Below are positions 6,116 to 13,196 of a stretch of DNA of 20,973 nucleotides, one piece after another. The DNA comes from Candidatus Uhrbacteria bacterium (GTDB lineage: Bacteria; Patescibacteriota; Patescibacteriia; UBA9934; UBA9568): NCBI GenBank assembly GCA_003497135.1, contig DNKR01000029.1, forward strand, positions 6,953 through 27,925. The letters run 5' to 3'. A model generated the notes under the pieces. The model did no database searches, was not told the DNA's origin, and was given only the letters and a program-made list of their open reading frames with translations. The first letter of the stretch is position 1. Each line of letters opens with the position of its first letter. The translations under genes and the position numbers were made by a program.

Positions 6116-8998
6116 ATGAAACGCGACATGATCTCCATTCGGGGCGCGCGGGTTCACAATTTAAAAAATGTTTCGCTTGATCTGCCAAAGAACAAGCTGA
6201 TTGTTATTACAGGGCTTTCCGGCTCTGGAAAGTCGTCTCTTGCTTTTGACACGATTTATGCAGAGGGTCAGCGCAGGTACATGGAATCGCTTTCCACATA
6301 CGCGCGGCAGTTTTTGGAAATGCAGGACAAGCCGGATGTTGACGAAATTATTGGCTTGTCGCCTACAATAGCTATTGATCAAAAATCAACATCGCACAAT
6401 CCGCGCTCAACAGTCGGAACTGTTACGGAAATTTATGACTATCTTCGCGTGCTGTTCGCGCGAGCAGGCAAACCGCATTGTCCGATTTGCAAATCAGCGG
6501 TTGGCGAGCAGACGGTTGAACAAATAGCTGACGCGATTTACGCGATGATATTAAAAACATCGGTTTTGATGCTTGCGCCTGTTATTAAAAAACAAAAAGG
6601 CGAGCACAAAACAGCTCTTGTCGCAGGACAGTCAGCAGGATTCAAGCGGGTTCGTTTTGACGGACTGCTCATGGACATTGACGAAGCTGTTCAAATGCGA
6701 AAAGATAAAACAAAAGAACATAGCATTGAGTTTTTGGTTGAATCATTTGAAAAGGGCGCGGAAGTTCAGAGGGAGCACATGATCCAGCGTCTCAAAGTCG
6801 CGCTTGAATATGGGAACAGTTTTGTTCTATTGGTTGACGACGAGCTTGGAGACGAAACATTGCTCTCGCAGAGCTTTATGTGTCCGAACTGCAAAATATC
6901 GCTTCCAAAACCAGAACCGAGATTATTCTCTTTCAATTCTCCGCACGGGGCTTGCCAAGAATGCACAGGACTTGGAGTAAAACTTGTGCTTGATCCTGAT
7001 CTTGTGATTCCAAACCCGCGCCTCACAATCGCGCAGGGTGCAATTAAGCCGTTCACAAGAATTTCCGGCAATCCTGCGGGAATAATGAAATTGCTTGAGC
7101 TGGTCGGGAAAAAATACGGATTTTCCATTAACAATCCGGTTGAAAAGTTTTCAAAATCAAAATTGGATGTTCTTTTGAATGGTACCGGCGATGATGAATT
7201 TGATGTAGGCGCAGGTACGCAGAAATTCGCAGGCATTCTTTTAATGCTTGAACAAAAGTACAGGGAAACGGATTCCGATTATGTTCGAAGAGAGCTTGAA
7301 TCATACATGATTTCATTGCCATGTCCGCTGTGCGAAGGTAAGCGCTTAAGAAAAGAAATTCTTTCAGTAACAATTGCTGGTATGAGCATATCTGATGTTG
7401 CGGCAGTTCCTATTGAAGATAGTATTAGTATTTTTAGCGAACTATATTCAGCGGCCGCGTATGCATCTAGCGGAACAGCAAAGCATAAAGCCGGAGCGGG
7501 AAGATTCGCAAATGAAAAGTTTTCAAAAATAGAATCGCAGGTTATTGAGCGCGCAAGCAAAGAAATAATTGAACGGCTTAAGCACCTTGATTCAGTCGGG
7601 CTCGGATATCTGATGTTAGACAGAAGCGTCCTATCGCTTTCAGGGGGAGAAAGCCAGCGCGTACGGCTTGCAACACAGCTTGGCACAACCCTTTCTGGCG
7701 TGATCTATATTCTTGACGAGCCGTCTATTGGATTGCACCCGCGCGACAATGAAAAACTAATTGATTCGTTAATAGAACTCCGCGATTTGGACAACACGGT
7801 GATTGTTGTTGAGCACGACGCCGCTGTTATGCGTGCGGCAGATCATATTGTGGATGTCGGTCCGGGAGCGGGCGAATACGGCGGAGAAATATTAGCAGAA
7901 GGGAGCCCTAAGGACATTCTTAAAGACAAAGCGTCCATAACAGGGCAGTACTTGTCAGGCAAAAAATCAATTCCATGTCCGGCAAAATACAGAAAAAGCG
8001 GAAAAAACAAACTCACAATTCACAATGCAAAAGGCAATAACTTAAAAGATATTACTGTTTCTATTCCTTTGGGCTCACTCGTGTGCTTTACAGGAGTTTC
8101 CGGATCTGGAAAATCTTCTCTTGTGGTAGACACTTTGAGCAGAGCGCTGTCAAAACATTTTTTCAGAGCAAAAACACAGCCGCTTGAGCACGAAAAAATT
8201 GAGGGCTTGGAAAATATTGATAAAGTCGTTGCTGTTGACCAATCGCCGATCGGACGGACTCCGCGCTCAAACCCAGCGACTTATACTTCTATTTTCACTC
8301 TTATCAGAGACATATTCGCAGAAACGCCGGAAGCAAGCATGCGCAAGTTTGACGCAGGAAAATTCAGTTTCAATGTCAAAGGCGGAGGCAGGTGCGAAAC
8401 ATGCGCAGGAGACGGAATGCAAAGAATTGAAATGCAGTTTATGCCGGATGTTTATGTTGAGTGCCCTGATTGCCATGGAAAGCGATACAATGCCGAAGCT
8501 CTTGAAATTCATTACAAAGGCAAAAATATTTCTGATGTTTTGCAAATGACCGTTGAAGAAGCGCGCAGATTTTTTGCTGACCATCAGCTGTTGTATGAAA
8601 AGCTTTCAATTTTGCACGATGTCGGGCTTGGATACATCAAGCTTGGACAAAGCGCCACAACGCTTTCAGGCGGAGAGGCCCAGCGCGTTAAACTCGCAAC
8701 AGAACTTTCGCGCCGTTCAACAGGCAAAACTTTGTATATTTTAGACGAGCCGACAACCGGATTGCATTTTGATGATATTTTGCGCTTGCTTACTGTTCTC
8801 CAGCAGTTAGTTGAAAAGGGGAATACTGTTTTGATAATTGAGCACAATCTTGATGTTATTAAATGCGCTGATTGGATAATTGATATGGGTCCTGAAGGCG
8901 GAGTAAAAGGTGGAAATATTGTTGCCCAAGGCAGTCCAAGGGACCTAGCCAAAAACAAGCAAAGTCCGACCGGAGTGTATTTAAAAGAGCTAAAATAA
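6116..8998 (+). CDS. uvrA: excinuclease ABC subunit A
   Basis: A 960-residue damage-recognition ATPase of nucleotide excision repair, which loads UvrB on lesions. It has two ABC ATPase halves in the expected order. Walker A1 is GLSGSGKSS (33-41). The first zinc module has CPIC and, after the inserted region, CPNC and CQEC with the SFNSPHGAC context. The first signature LSGGESQRVRLA and Walker B ILDEPSIGLHPRD follow. Walker A2 is GVSGSGKSS (about 660). The second zinc finger has GGGRCETC and CPDC. The second signature LSGGEAQRVKLA and Walker B ILDEPTTGLH complete it. Length is normal and no key residue is missing. ATG 6116 fits the family start (MKRDMISIRGARVHNLKN); ATG 6128 is an alternative. 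No clear ribosome-binding site is visible. It appears to be a single-gene unit. Confidence 0.98.
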   Translation: MKRDMISIRGARVHNLKNVSLDLPKNKLIVITGLSGSGKSSLAFDTIYAEGQRRYMESLSTYARQFLEMQDKPDVDEIIGLSPTIAIDQKSTSHNPRSTVGTVTEIYDYLRVLFARAGKPHCPICKSAVGEQTVEQIADAIYAMILKTSVLMLAPVIKKQKGEHKTALVAGQSAGFKRVRFDGLLMDIDEAVQMRKDKTKEHSIEFLVESFEKGAEVQREHMIQRLKVALEYGNSFVLLVDDELGDETLLSQSFMCPNCKISLPKPEPRLFSFNSPHGACQECTGLGVKLVLDPDLVIPNPRLTIAQGAIKPFTRISGNPAGIMKLLELVGKKYGFSINNPVEKFSKSKLDVLLNGTGDDEFDVGAGTQKFAGILLMLEQKYRETDSDYVRRELESYMISLPCPLCEGKRLRKEILSVTIAGMSISDVAAVPIEDSISIFSELYSAAAYASSGTAKHKAGAGRFANEKFSKIESQVIERASKEIIERLKHLDSVGLGYLMLDRSVLSLSGGESQRVRLATQLGTTLSGVIYILDEPSIGLHPRDNEKLIDSLIELRDLDNTVIVVEHDAAVMRAADHIVDVGPGAGEYGGEILAEGSPKDILKDKASITGQYLSGKKSIPCPAKYRKSGKNKLTIHNAKGNNLKDITVSIPLGSLVCFTGVSGSGKSSLVVDTLSRALSKHFFRAKTQPLEHEKIEGLENIDKVVAVDQSPIGRTPRSNPATYTSIFTLIRDIFAETPEASMRKFDAGKFSFNVKGGGRCETCAGDGMQRIEMQFMPDVYVECPDCHGKRYNAEALEIHYKGKNISDVLQMTVEEARRFFADHQLLYEKLSILHDVGLGYIKLGQSATTLSGGEAQRVKLATELSRRSTGKTLYILDEPTTGLHFDDILRLLTVLQQLVEKGNTVLIIEHNLDVIKCADWIIDMGPEGGVKGGNIVAQGSPRDLAKNKQSPTGVYLKELK

Positions 8999-9006
8999 TT
9001 TCTGAC

Positions 9007-9029
9007 AGGCGGGGTATAAAACCCCGCCT
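9007..9029. repeat. REP-like hairpin after uvrA, copy 1
   Basis: A 9-bp stem (AGGCGGGGT at 9007-9015, ACCCCGCCT at 9021-9029) closes the loop ATAAA. Its 21-nt core is identical to a second copy at 11143-11163. There is no T tract, so it is at best a weak terminator for uvrA. Confidence 0.75.
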
Positions 9030-9057
9030 TAAAGGCTATTCTGTGTTACTCTCTAGG

Positions 9058-9076
9058 GCGGGAATTCATTCCCCGC
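9058..9076. repeat. small GC-rich hairpin
   Basis: GCGGG (9058-9062) pairs with CCCGC (9072-9076), with two further A-T pairs past a bulged C inside. It is one of three hairpins in the uvrA-9221 spacer. Its outer bases resemble the neighbouring REP-like element but its loop differs. Confidence 0.5.
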
Positions 9077-9125
9077 TCACATTGGTTTTTGCTTAATTAA
9101 GCTAAATTTTGAGGTATAGGGATTG

Positions 9126-9151
9126 ATCCCTCCTCTCGCGAGAGGAGGGAT
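9126..9151. promoter_or_regulatory. 26-nt perfect palindrome abutting the -35 box, operator candidate
   Basis: The sequence centred on CTCTCGCGAGAG reads the same on both strands for 26 bases (9126-9151). Its last base is the first base of the TTGACA -35 box downstream. A loop-free perfect palindrome in this position is the form expected of a repressor or activator site, though it could also be a REP-like element. Confidence 0.6.
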
Positions 9152-9179
9152 TGACAAAAGTCCATTTTTTTGATATACT
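9151..9179 (+). promoter_or_regulatory. strong sigma70-type promoter
   Basis: TTGACA (9151-9156), a 17-base spacer and TATACT (9174-9179) place the start near 9186. This rules out an upstream in-frame ATG at 9170, which lies inside the promoter, and supports ATG 9221 for the gene. Confidence 0.88.
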
Positions 9180-9220
9180 TGCCAGTCCAAAATTTAATAC
9201 AAACTATATATAATTATCTT

Positions 9221-10990
9221 ATGATACATTCACGAAAAACAGCTTTACTGATTATATCGGCAATACTTCTTGTTGCGCCGTTTTTGCCTGTTATGACATC
9301 AGGCGAAAATCATATTGTCGCGGTTTCTGCCGCAAACACATGGGACTACGGCGATTATCGCGTTGAGATGCTTAACTTTGGCGCTCGCTTTACAGATGTT
9401 GAAGGACCTGTCCGCCTTGGCGAACATGTCGTATTTTTGAGAAAAATTGAAGGTGCTGATCATGTTGACGTTTTCGTTATGGTAAACGGTTCCGCGATTG
9501 TAATTCCAAATGTTTCGCGCACAGCCGTTGATCCGCAAGCTTATGAAATGAACGGCAATCGTCTTGTTTGGGTTAACTCGCAAAAAGACGGAGCTGTTAT
9601 GTTTGATTTGCTTGAAGCGGATCTTGAAACAGGAAATGTCCGTTCTCTTGGAACAGACCTTTCTCTTGGAAGCATAAAAAATTCTGATGTTCGTATTTCA
9701 GGAAACAAAGCGTACATCAGCGCTGACTTTGTGTATTCACAAAATCAAGGAAAGCCAAGCAATACAAACAGCGGAATCTATCGCTATGACCTTACAAAGC
9801 ATGATTTGACATACATTTCAAACATGTACTTCAGCCAGCGTCCGTGGTTTGCTGGAGTAAATTACAAAGGCGAGGTTCTTGCTCTTGTAACATTTATGAC
9901 AGGCGAAAAAGAACTTTGGCTTTTCAGCGATATATCTGACCGCCCAATTCGCGGAACATGGACTCCAAAACATGAACAACTTTACGGCGCGCACTTGCTT
10001 TCTGATGGGCGCGTTGAATACTTCCGCATGTACACCCGCGAAATCGCAAACCCTGCAACAGGCGAAACACAGGTCTTTGCTGATCAGCAACTAAACTGGA
10101 CTCGTCTTGCAGCCGATCAATCAAACTTGTCATCTGTTATGCAAATTGTTAACGGAAGAATGGCATGGGTTGATCCATACGATGTATTATGGTTATCAAA
10201 AAATGGAAGCGCTCAAAAAATTGATACCATTGGTTCTGCAAATGGATCAGGATTTGTTCTTGATAATGCGAAACTCATGTACAGCATTGATCCAATGAAA
10301 AATGGCGGATTTATTTCTGCAATCAGAACATTTAACTATGATAATATCAGCTTACGTGATAAACAAATTATCACTAAAGACATGAGCGGTAATGCAAAAC
10401 CTGCACTTATTGGTGTTACTCCGTTTGGAGACATTGGATATGCAAATCACTCAATTGGCAAAAGATTGACATTCGGTTATGGAAGCAATCCATTAATTGC
10501 TGACGCAAGACATGTTTACTGGCGCGGTTCTGACAAAAACATTTATGAGGCGACATTGTCGCCCGCATCAGGAGTTGAAACTAGAGCCGCTTACCCTGTT
10601 CGTATTGCCGGAGACGAGATGATATATCTTGTCATGGGCAATAAACGATATGAAATTCCAAACGACAAAACATACAAGACATGGTTTAACAGCTATGATA
10701 ATGTGCAAATTGCTTCGCATGATGTTGTTGTGGATAATATTTTTGCAGGCACAATCGGAATGAAGCCGGGCACTCGCGTAAAACTTGTTGATGATCCTAA
10801 GGTCTATATTGTTGATCGAGATGGAAAATTGCACTGGCTCGCAAGCGAGCAGGTTGCATACTCTGTGTACGGCGAAAGCTGGAACAAGGGAATTGTTGAT
10901 CTGACAAATGTTGACATGGTTCAGTTCTCATTCGGCGGACATATTCTGACAGAAAACGATTATGCGAAGGCAGTGGTGGGAGAATTGTAA
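9221..10990 (+). CDS. secreted propeller-like surface protein of unknown function
   Basis: A 589-residue protein starting at ATG 9221 (MIHSRKTALLIISAILLVAP). It has a signal peptide and a likely cleavage after VAVSA near residue 40. The mature part is a run of short beta strands with repeated motifs such as NGRMAWVD, NGNRLVWVN and ARHVYWRGSDKNIYEA, as in beta-propeller or TolB-like folds. The C-terminal 70 residues (KPGTRVKLVDDPKVYIVDRD, then GKLHWLASEQ) resemble a module I associate with Patescibacterial surface proteins. No catalytic motif and no C-terminal anchor are visible. It is transcribed alone between a strong promoter and a strong terminator, suggesting an abundant product such as a surface-layer or adhesion component; this is inference. 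Confidence 0.82.
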   Translation: MIHSRKTALLIISAILLVAPFLPVMTSGENHIVAVSAANTWDYGDYRVEMLNFGARFTDVEGPVRLGEHVVFLRKIEGADHVDVFVMVNGSAIVIPNVSRTAVDPQAYEMNGNRLVWVNSQKDGAVMFDLLEADLETGNVRSLGTDLSLGSIKNSDVRISGNKAYISADFVYSQNQGKPSNTNSGIYRYDLTKHDLTYISNMYFSQRPWFAGVNYKGEVLALVTFMTGEKELWLFSDISDRPIRGTWTPKHEQLYGAHLLSDGRVEYFRMYTREIANPATGETQVFADQQLNWTRLAADQSNLSSVMQIVNGRMAWVDPYDVLWLSKNGSAQKIDTIGSANGSGFVLDNAKLMYSIDPMKNGGFISAIRTFNYDNISLRDKQIITKDMSGNAKPALIGVTPFGDIGYANHSIGKRLTFGYGSNPLIADARHVYWRGSDKNIYEATLSPASGVETRAAYPVRIAGDEMIYLVMGNKRYEIPNDKTYKTWFNSYDNVQIASHDVVVDNIFAGTIGMKPGTRVKLVDDPKVYIVDRDGKLHWLASEQVAYSVYGESWNKGIVDLTNVDMVQFSFGGHILTENDYAKAVVGEL

Positions 10991-11001
10991 ACATGGTATA
11001 G

Positions 11002-11034
11002 AAAACAGCCTCGGAAACGGGGCTGTTTTATTTT
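11002..11034 (+). terminator. intrinsic terminator with GAAA tetraloop
   Basis: A 12-pair stem (11002-11013 with 11018-11029, one G-T pair) is capped by GAAA (11014-11017). TTTTATTTT runs through the end. It lies 11 bases after the stop of the secreted-protein gene. Confidence 0.92.
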
Positions 11035-11045
11035 AGACCTCCCCT

Positions 11046-11117
11046 CCCGCCCGAACGACCGAAGTATATATCGTTCGGTCGGGCGGGCATGTCCCTTCCT
11101 CCTGTGAGGAGGGGAAG
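11046..11117. repeat. two intergenic hairpins
   Basis: The first is an imperfect inverted repeat (11046-11087): CCCGCC and CGAACGA on the left, TCGTTCG and GGGCGGG on the right, with GTC bulged. The second has CCTCC (11098-11102) pairing with GGAGG (11108-11112). Neither has a T tract. They separate the convergent secreted-protein gene and the recombinase gene. Confidence 0.6.
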
Positions 11118-11141
11118 ACGCGGTAAGAACTGTGTGCGCGT

Positions 11142-11164
11142 GGGCGGGGTATAAAACCCCGCCC
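11142..11164. repeat. REP-like hairpin, copy 2
   Basis: GGGCGGGGT (11142-11150) pairs with ACCCCGCCC (11156-11164) around loop ATAAA. It has the same core as the copy at 9007-9029. It lies just past the recombinase stop on the minus strand and so may shape the 3' end of that transcript. Confidence 0.75.
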
Positions 11165-11201
11165 TATATAGCATGACTCGCCTGTATGTATTAATAAATC
11201 C

Positions 11202-12014
11202 TCATAACGGGCTTTGGATATTCTTCAGCACCGGGTTTGTTACATGCGTGTAAATCTGTGTAGTGCGGATGTTTTGATGTCCGAGCAGTTCCTGCACAAA
11301 ACGCACATCAACGCCGTTTTCTAAAATATGTGTGGCAAAGCTGTGGCGCAGGGAATGGAATGTCGCTTGTTTTTGCATGCCGGATTTTGCAAGAGCATGT
11401 TCAAATATCTTTTGCGCTGTCCTGATTGTAAGCTTTCCACCTCGCTCACTCGCGAAAACAAAATTGTCACCATCCTTACCAGCGATCAAATTTTGAAAGT
11501 CCGCGCACAGTTTATTCGGAAAGACCGTGATACGATCTTTTTTCCCTTTTGCTTCTTTGATGTGGATTGTTCCTTCTTCAAGCAGAACATCGCGAACGCG
11601 CAGGTTTACAGCTTCGCTCACGCGCAACCCTGATCCATAAGAAAGCGCAAGCAACAGCTTGTGTTTAGGATTGCGTGTATTCTGAATAATATTCGCAATC
11701 TCGCTTCTTGATAAAACAATAGGCAGTCGTTTTGACCGTTTTGCGAATTTAAGGTTGATCGGTTCAGACGATCTCACCACCTCGCGATAAAAGAATTTAA
11801 TCGCGTTTAGATACAAATTTACAGTTTGAGACGACGATCCGCTCTCCTGCACTTTTAAAAGAAATAGCTTTATATTCTGTGTGTCAATTTTGTTAAAATC
11901 AAATTTTTTGTACAAAAAATAGCCCTTTAGGGCATAATTATAAGCTTTTACAGTTTGAGGACTGTAATTCCGTAGCCGAAGTTCGGCTTCCATTTGTTGA
12001 AGCTCTGTTTCCAT
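11202..12014 (-). CDS. compact integron-type tyrosine recombinase (integrase)
   Basis: A 270-residue site-specific recombinase. An N-terminal SAM-like core-binding domain (1-85) precedes the catalytic domain (95-265). The catalytic set is complete: Arg131 (GSGLRVSEA), Lys156 (AKGKKDR), His220 and Arg223 (HSLRHSFATH), His246 (LLGHQNIRTT) and the nucleophile Tyr255 (IYTHV). The C-terminus ends NIQSPL, recalling the SPL motif of IntI. It is divergent from a cassette array with five attC-like sites, the layout of an integron integrase. However, between Lys156 and His220 there is no room for the extra roughly 35-45-residue IntI-specific helical segment, and the length is nearer XerC/XerD. Function as the array recombinase is inferred from context and site structure. 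A minus-strand promoter is proposed at 12061-12089. Confidence 0.9.
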   Translation of the reverse strand: METELQQMEAELRLRNYSPQTVKAYNYALKGYFLYKKFDFNKIDTQNIKLFLLKVQESGSSSQTVNLYLNAIKFFYREVVRSSEPINLKFAKRSKRLPIVLSRSEIANIIQNTRNPKHKLLLALSYGSGLRVSEAVNLRVRDVLLEEGTIHIKEAKGKKDRITVFPNKLCADFQNLIAGKDGDNFVFASERGGKLTIRTAQKIFEHALAKSGMQKQATFHSLRHSFATHILENGVDVRFVQELLGHQNIRTTQIYTHVTNPVLKNIQSPL

Positions 12015-12060
12015 AATGTAAAGAACGCGAAGATGTCGTTCTGGACTATTTATTGATTTT

Positions 12061-12089
12061 AATTTATCATTAGTTTATTGGTTTGTCAA
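12061..12089 (-). promoter_or_regulatory. probable promoter of the integrase gene
   Basis: On the minus strand TTGACA (12089-12084) is followed after 17 bases by TAAATT (12066-12061). The -35 box is perfect and the -10 box matches at four of six positions. The leader would be about 40 bases. No LexA-type box is evident. Confidence 0.55.
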
Positions 12090-12110
12090 GACCATGTATG
12101 TGCACAAATG

Positions 12111-12153
12111 CGCTTTCTATACGCCTTTCAGTGCGCATAGAAACGAGTTAGGC
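12111..12153 (+). other. attI-like primary recombination site
   Basis: An 11-bp hairpin (TTTCTATACGC at 12114-12124, GCGCATAGAAA at 12133-12143, one mismatch) is followed by CGA and GTTAGGC (12147-12153). GTTAGGC is an exact match to the R-box consensus GTTRRRY. The arrangement matches the right half of the attC sites downstream (stem, 3-4 nt spacer, R box), but a matching left R box is missing. It sits between the divergent integrase gene and the first cassette, where attI is expected. Confidence 0.55.
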
Positions 12154-12157
12154 GACA

Positions 12158-12173
12158 TATGCCACAAACACTA
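12158..12173. repeat. left inverted repeat of cassette 1
   Basis: The 16 bases here (TATGCCACAAACACTA) recur as the exact reverse complement at 12879-12894, just past the methyltransferase stop. Together they bracket the cassette 1 gene, in a shorter version of the long inverted arms of cassettes 2-4. Confidence 0.8.
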
Positions 12174-12184
12174 AATTAACATTT

Positions 12185-12877
12185 ATGGAAAAAGAACACA
12201 GCGTTCTGGTCAAAAAACATTTTGAAGCAAAGTATTATGATTATGATGTTTTAATCAGAAAGCTCATACCTAATTATGAGCAAATGCACCGTAGCGTCAT
12301 TGATTTAGTAGACGCGAAGTCAGAAAAGCCAGCATTGCTTGATCTCGGTATCGGTACTGGAGAAACCGCCCTCCACTTACTACAAAAATATCCTCAAGCC
12401 ACAATCGACGGATTTGACATATCCCCCAAGATGATTGAACAAGGCAAAGCCCGCTTACAGGAAAAATCGGGGCAAGTTCGTTTTACTGAGCAAGATATCA
12501 AGAATCTCGATTTAGAAGACCGAATTTATGACGCGGGCGTTGCCGTATTATCCGTTCACCATCTCACTGGCGAACAGAAGCAAGAATTGTTTAAAAAAAT
12601 TTTCAATCATCTGAGAGAGGGCGGAATTTTTGTATTGGGGGATATTGTCAAATTTGATTCAGAAGAAGAGACTCGTGCAAAAGAAGAGGAGTGGAGGGCT
12701 TTCCTTATTCAAAACCTTGGCCAAAAGGAAGGGCAATACTGGTTTGAGAATTATCAGGAAGAAGATTTGCCAAGCTCTGTTAATGAACAACTCCAATGGC
12801 TTAGAGATGCTGGCTTTTCTGACGCAAAAAACGCATGGGAATACATGAATTACGCTGTGTTCTTTGCAAGAAAGTAG
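12185..12877 (+). CDS. class I SAM-dependent methyltransferase, cassette 1
   Basis: A 230-residue Rossmann-fold methyltransferase. Motif I is LLDLGIGTGETA (about 51-62), with the acidic ribose-binding residue in IDGFDIS. The following EQDIKNLDLEDRIYDAG corresponds to motifs II/III, and LREGGIFVLGDIV is the post-III strand. The substrate cannot be read from the sequence. It is clearly related to the methyltransferase in cassette 2 (shared IPxYExMH near the N-terminus, HHL/HHQ after the motif III strand, WL-x-(D/E)-AGF near the C-terminus), so this array carries two copies of one family. It is the sole gene of cassette 1, bracketed by 16-bp inverted repeats and followed by attC1. No ribosome-binding site is evident. 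Confidence 0.88.
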   Translation: MEKEHSVLVKKHFEAKYYDYDVLIRKLIPNYEQMHRSVIDLVDAKSEKPALLDLGIGTGETALHLLQKYPQATIDGFDISPKMIEQGKARLQEKSGQVRFTEQDIKNLDLEDRIYDAGVAVLSVHHLTGEQKQELFKKIFNHLREGGIFVLGDIVKFDSEEETRAKEEEWRAFLIQNLGQKEGQYWFENYQEEDLPSSVNEQLQWLRDAGFSDAKNAWEYMNYAVFFARK

Positions 12878-12878
12878 G

Positions 12879-12894
12879 TAGTGTTTGTGGCATA
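12879..12894. repeat. right inverted repeat of cassette 1
   Basis: Exact reverse complement of 12158-12173. Between it and attC1 lies a GC-rich 45-nt segment with internal self-complementarity that has no counterpart at the left end. Confidence 0.8.
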
Positions 12895-12939
12895 CGCAAG
12901 GGGGCGCTGCGCTTTCGCTCCCATTGGTCGCTCACCCTC

Positions 12940-13042
12940 ACTTAACAGCGTGTATGCGGCTCGGCTGAAGCCTCGCCTATATGGCGCAATGATGAGAAAA
13001 ATTGTATCATTGCGCCACATCGTATACACGCAAACGTTGTAC
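12940..13042 (+). other. attC1 recombination site
   Basis: The left R box ACTTAAC (12940-12946) matches RYYYAAC. The left stem GCGTGTATGCG (12948-12958) pairs with CGTATACACGC (13021-13031) at 10 of 11 positions. The right R box is GTTGTAC (13036-13042), preceded by the spacer AAAC. The central part holds its own hairpin (TGGCGCAATGAT with ATCATTGCGCCA). Total length of 103 nt is in the normal attC range. Confidence 0.82.
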
Positions 13043-13105
13043 GAAATTGGCTTTTCCTTTTACGGGCTATCGCCCGTCCACTTTTCCACAAGGCCAATTT
13101 CTTTT
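13036..13105. repeat. left inverted arm of cassette 2 (70 nt)
   Basis: It starts at the R-box recombination base and is the reverse complement of 15408-15477 at 51 of 70 positions without gaps. Identical blocks cover arm positions 1-9, 15-27, 44-52 and 54-70. The diverged positions 28-43 form a mini-hairpin here (ACGGGC, loop TATC, GCCCGT) and a different mini-hairpin in the right arm. Confidence 0.9.
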
Positions 13106-13116
13106 TTCTTTTTGAA

Positions 13117-13170
13117 AGAGGGGGAATATGGTGTTTTCTCCGCTTTGCTCCGAAAACGATTTTTGATAAA
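13117..13170 (+). promoter_or_regulatory. leader element shared with cassette 4
   Basis: A G run (GAGGGGGAATATGG) leads into a hairpin (GTTTTC at 13133-13138, GAAAAC at 13152-13157) with a Y-rich CCGC/TCC loop, then GATTT and ATAAA. The same order occurs at 16262-16320 before the TylF-like gene of cassette 4. It may be a leader RNA motif or a hidden promoter region; no good sigma70 spacing was found. Confidence 0.45.
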
Positions 13171-13196
13171 ATTATTTAGATACTAACCACAAACTT

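Noticed and set aside
7279..7686. Minus-strand frames within uvrA
   Set aside because: They lie inside a fully conserved gene and their translations resemble no family.
9170..9220. Start of the secreted-protein gene at ATG 9170
   Set aside because: This ATG lies between the -35 and -10 boxes of a strong promoter, and the signal peptide begins at ATG 9221.
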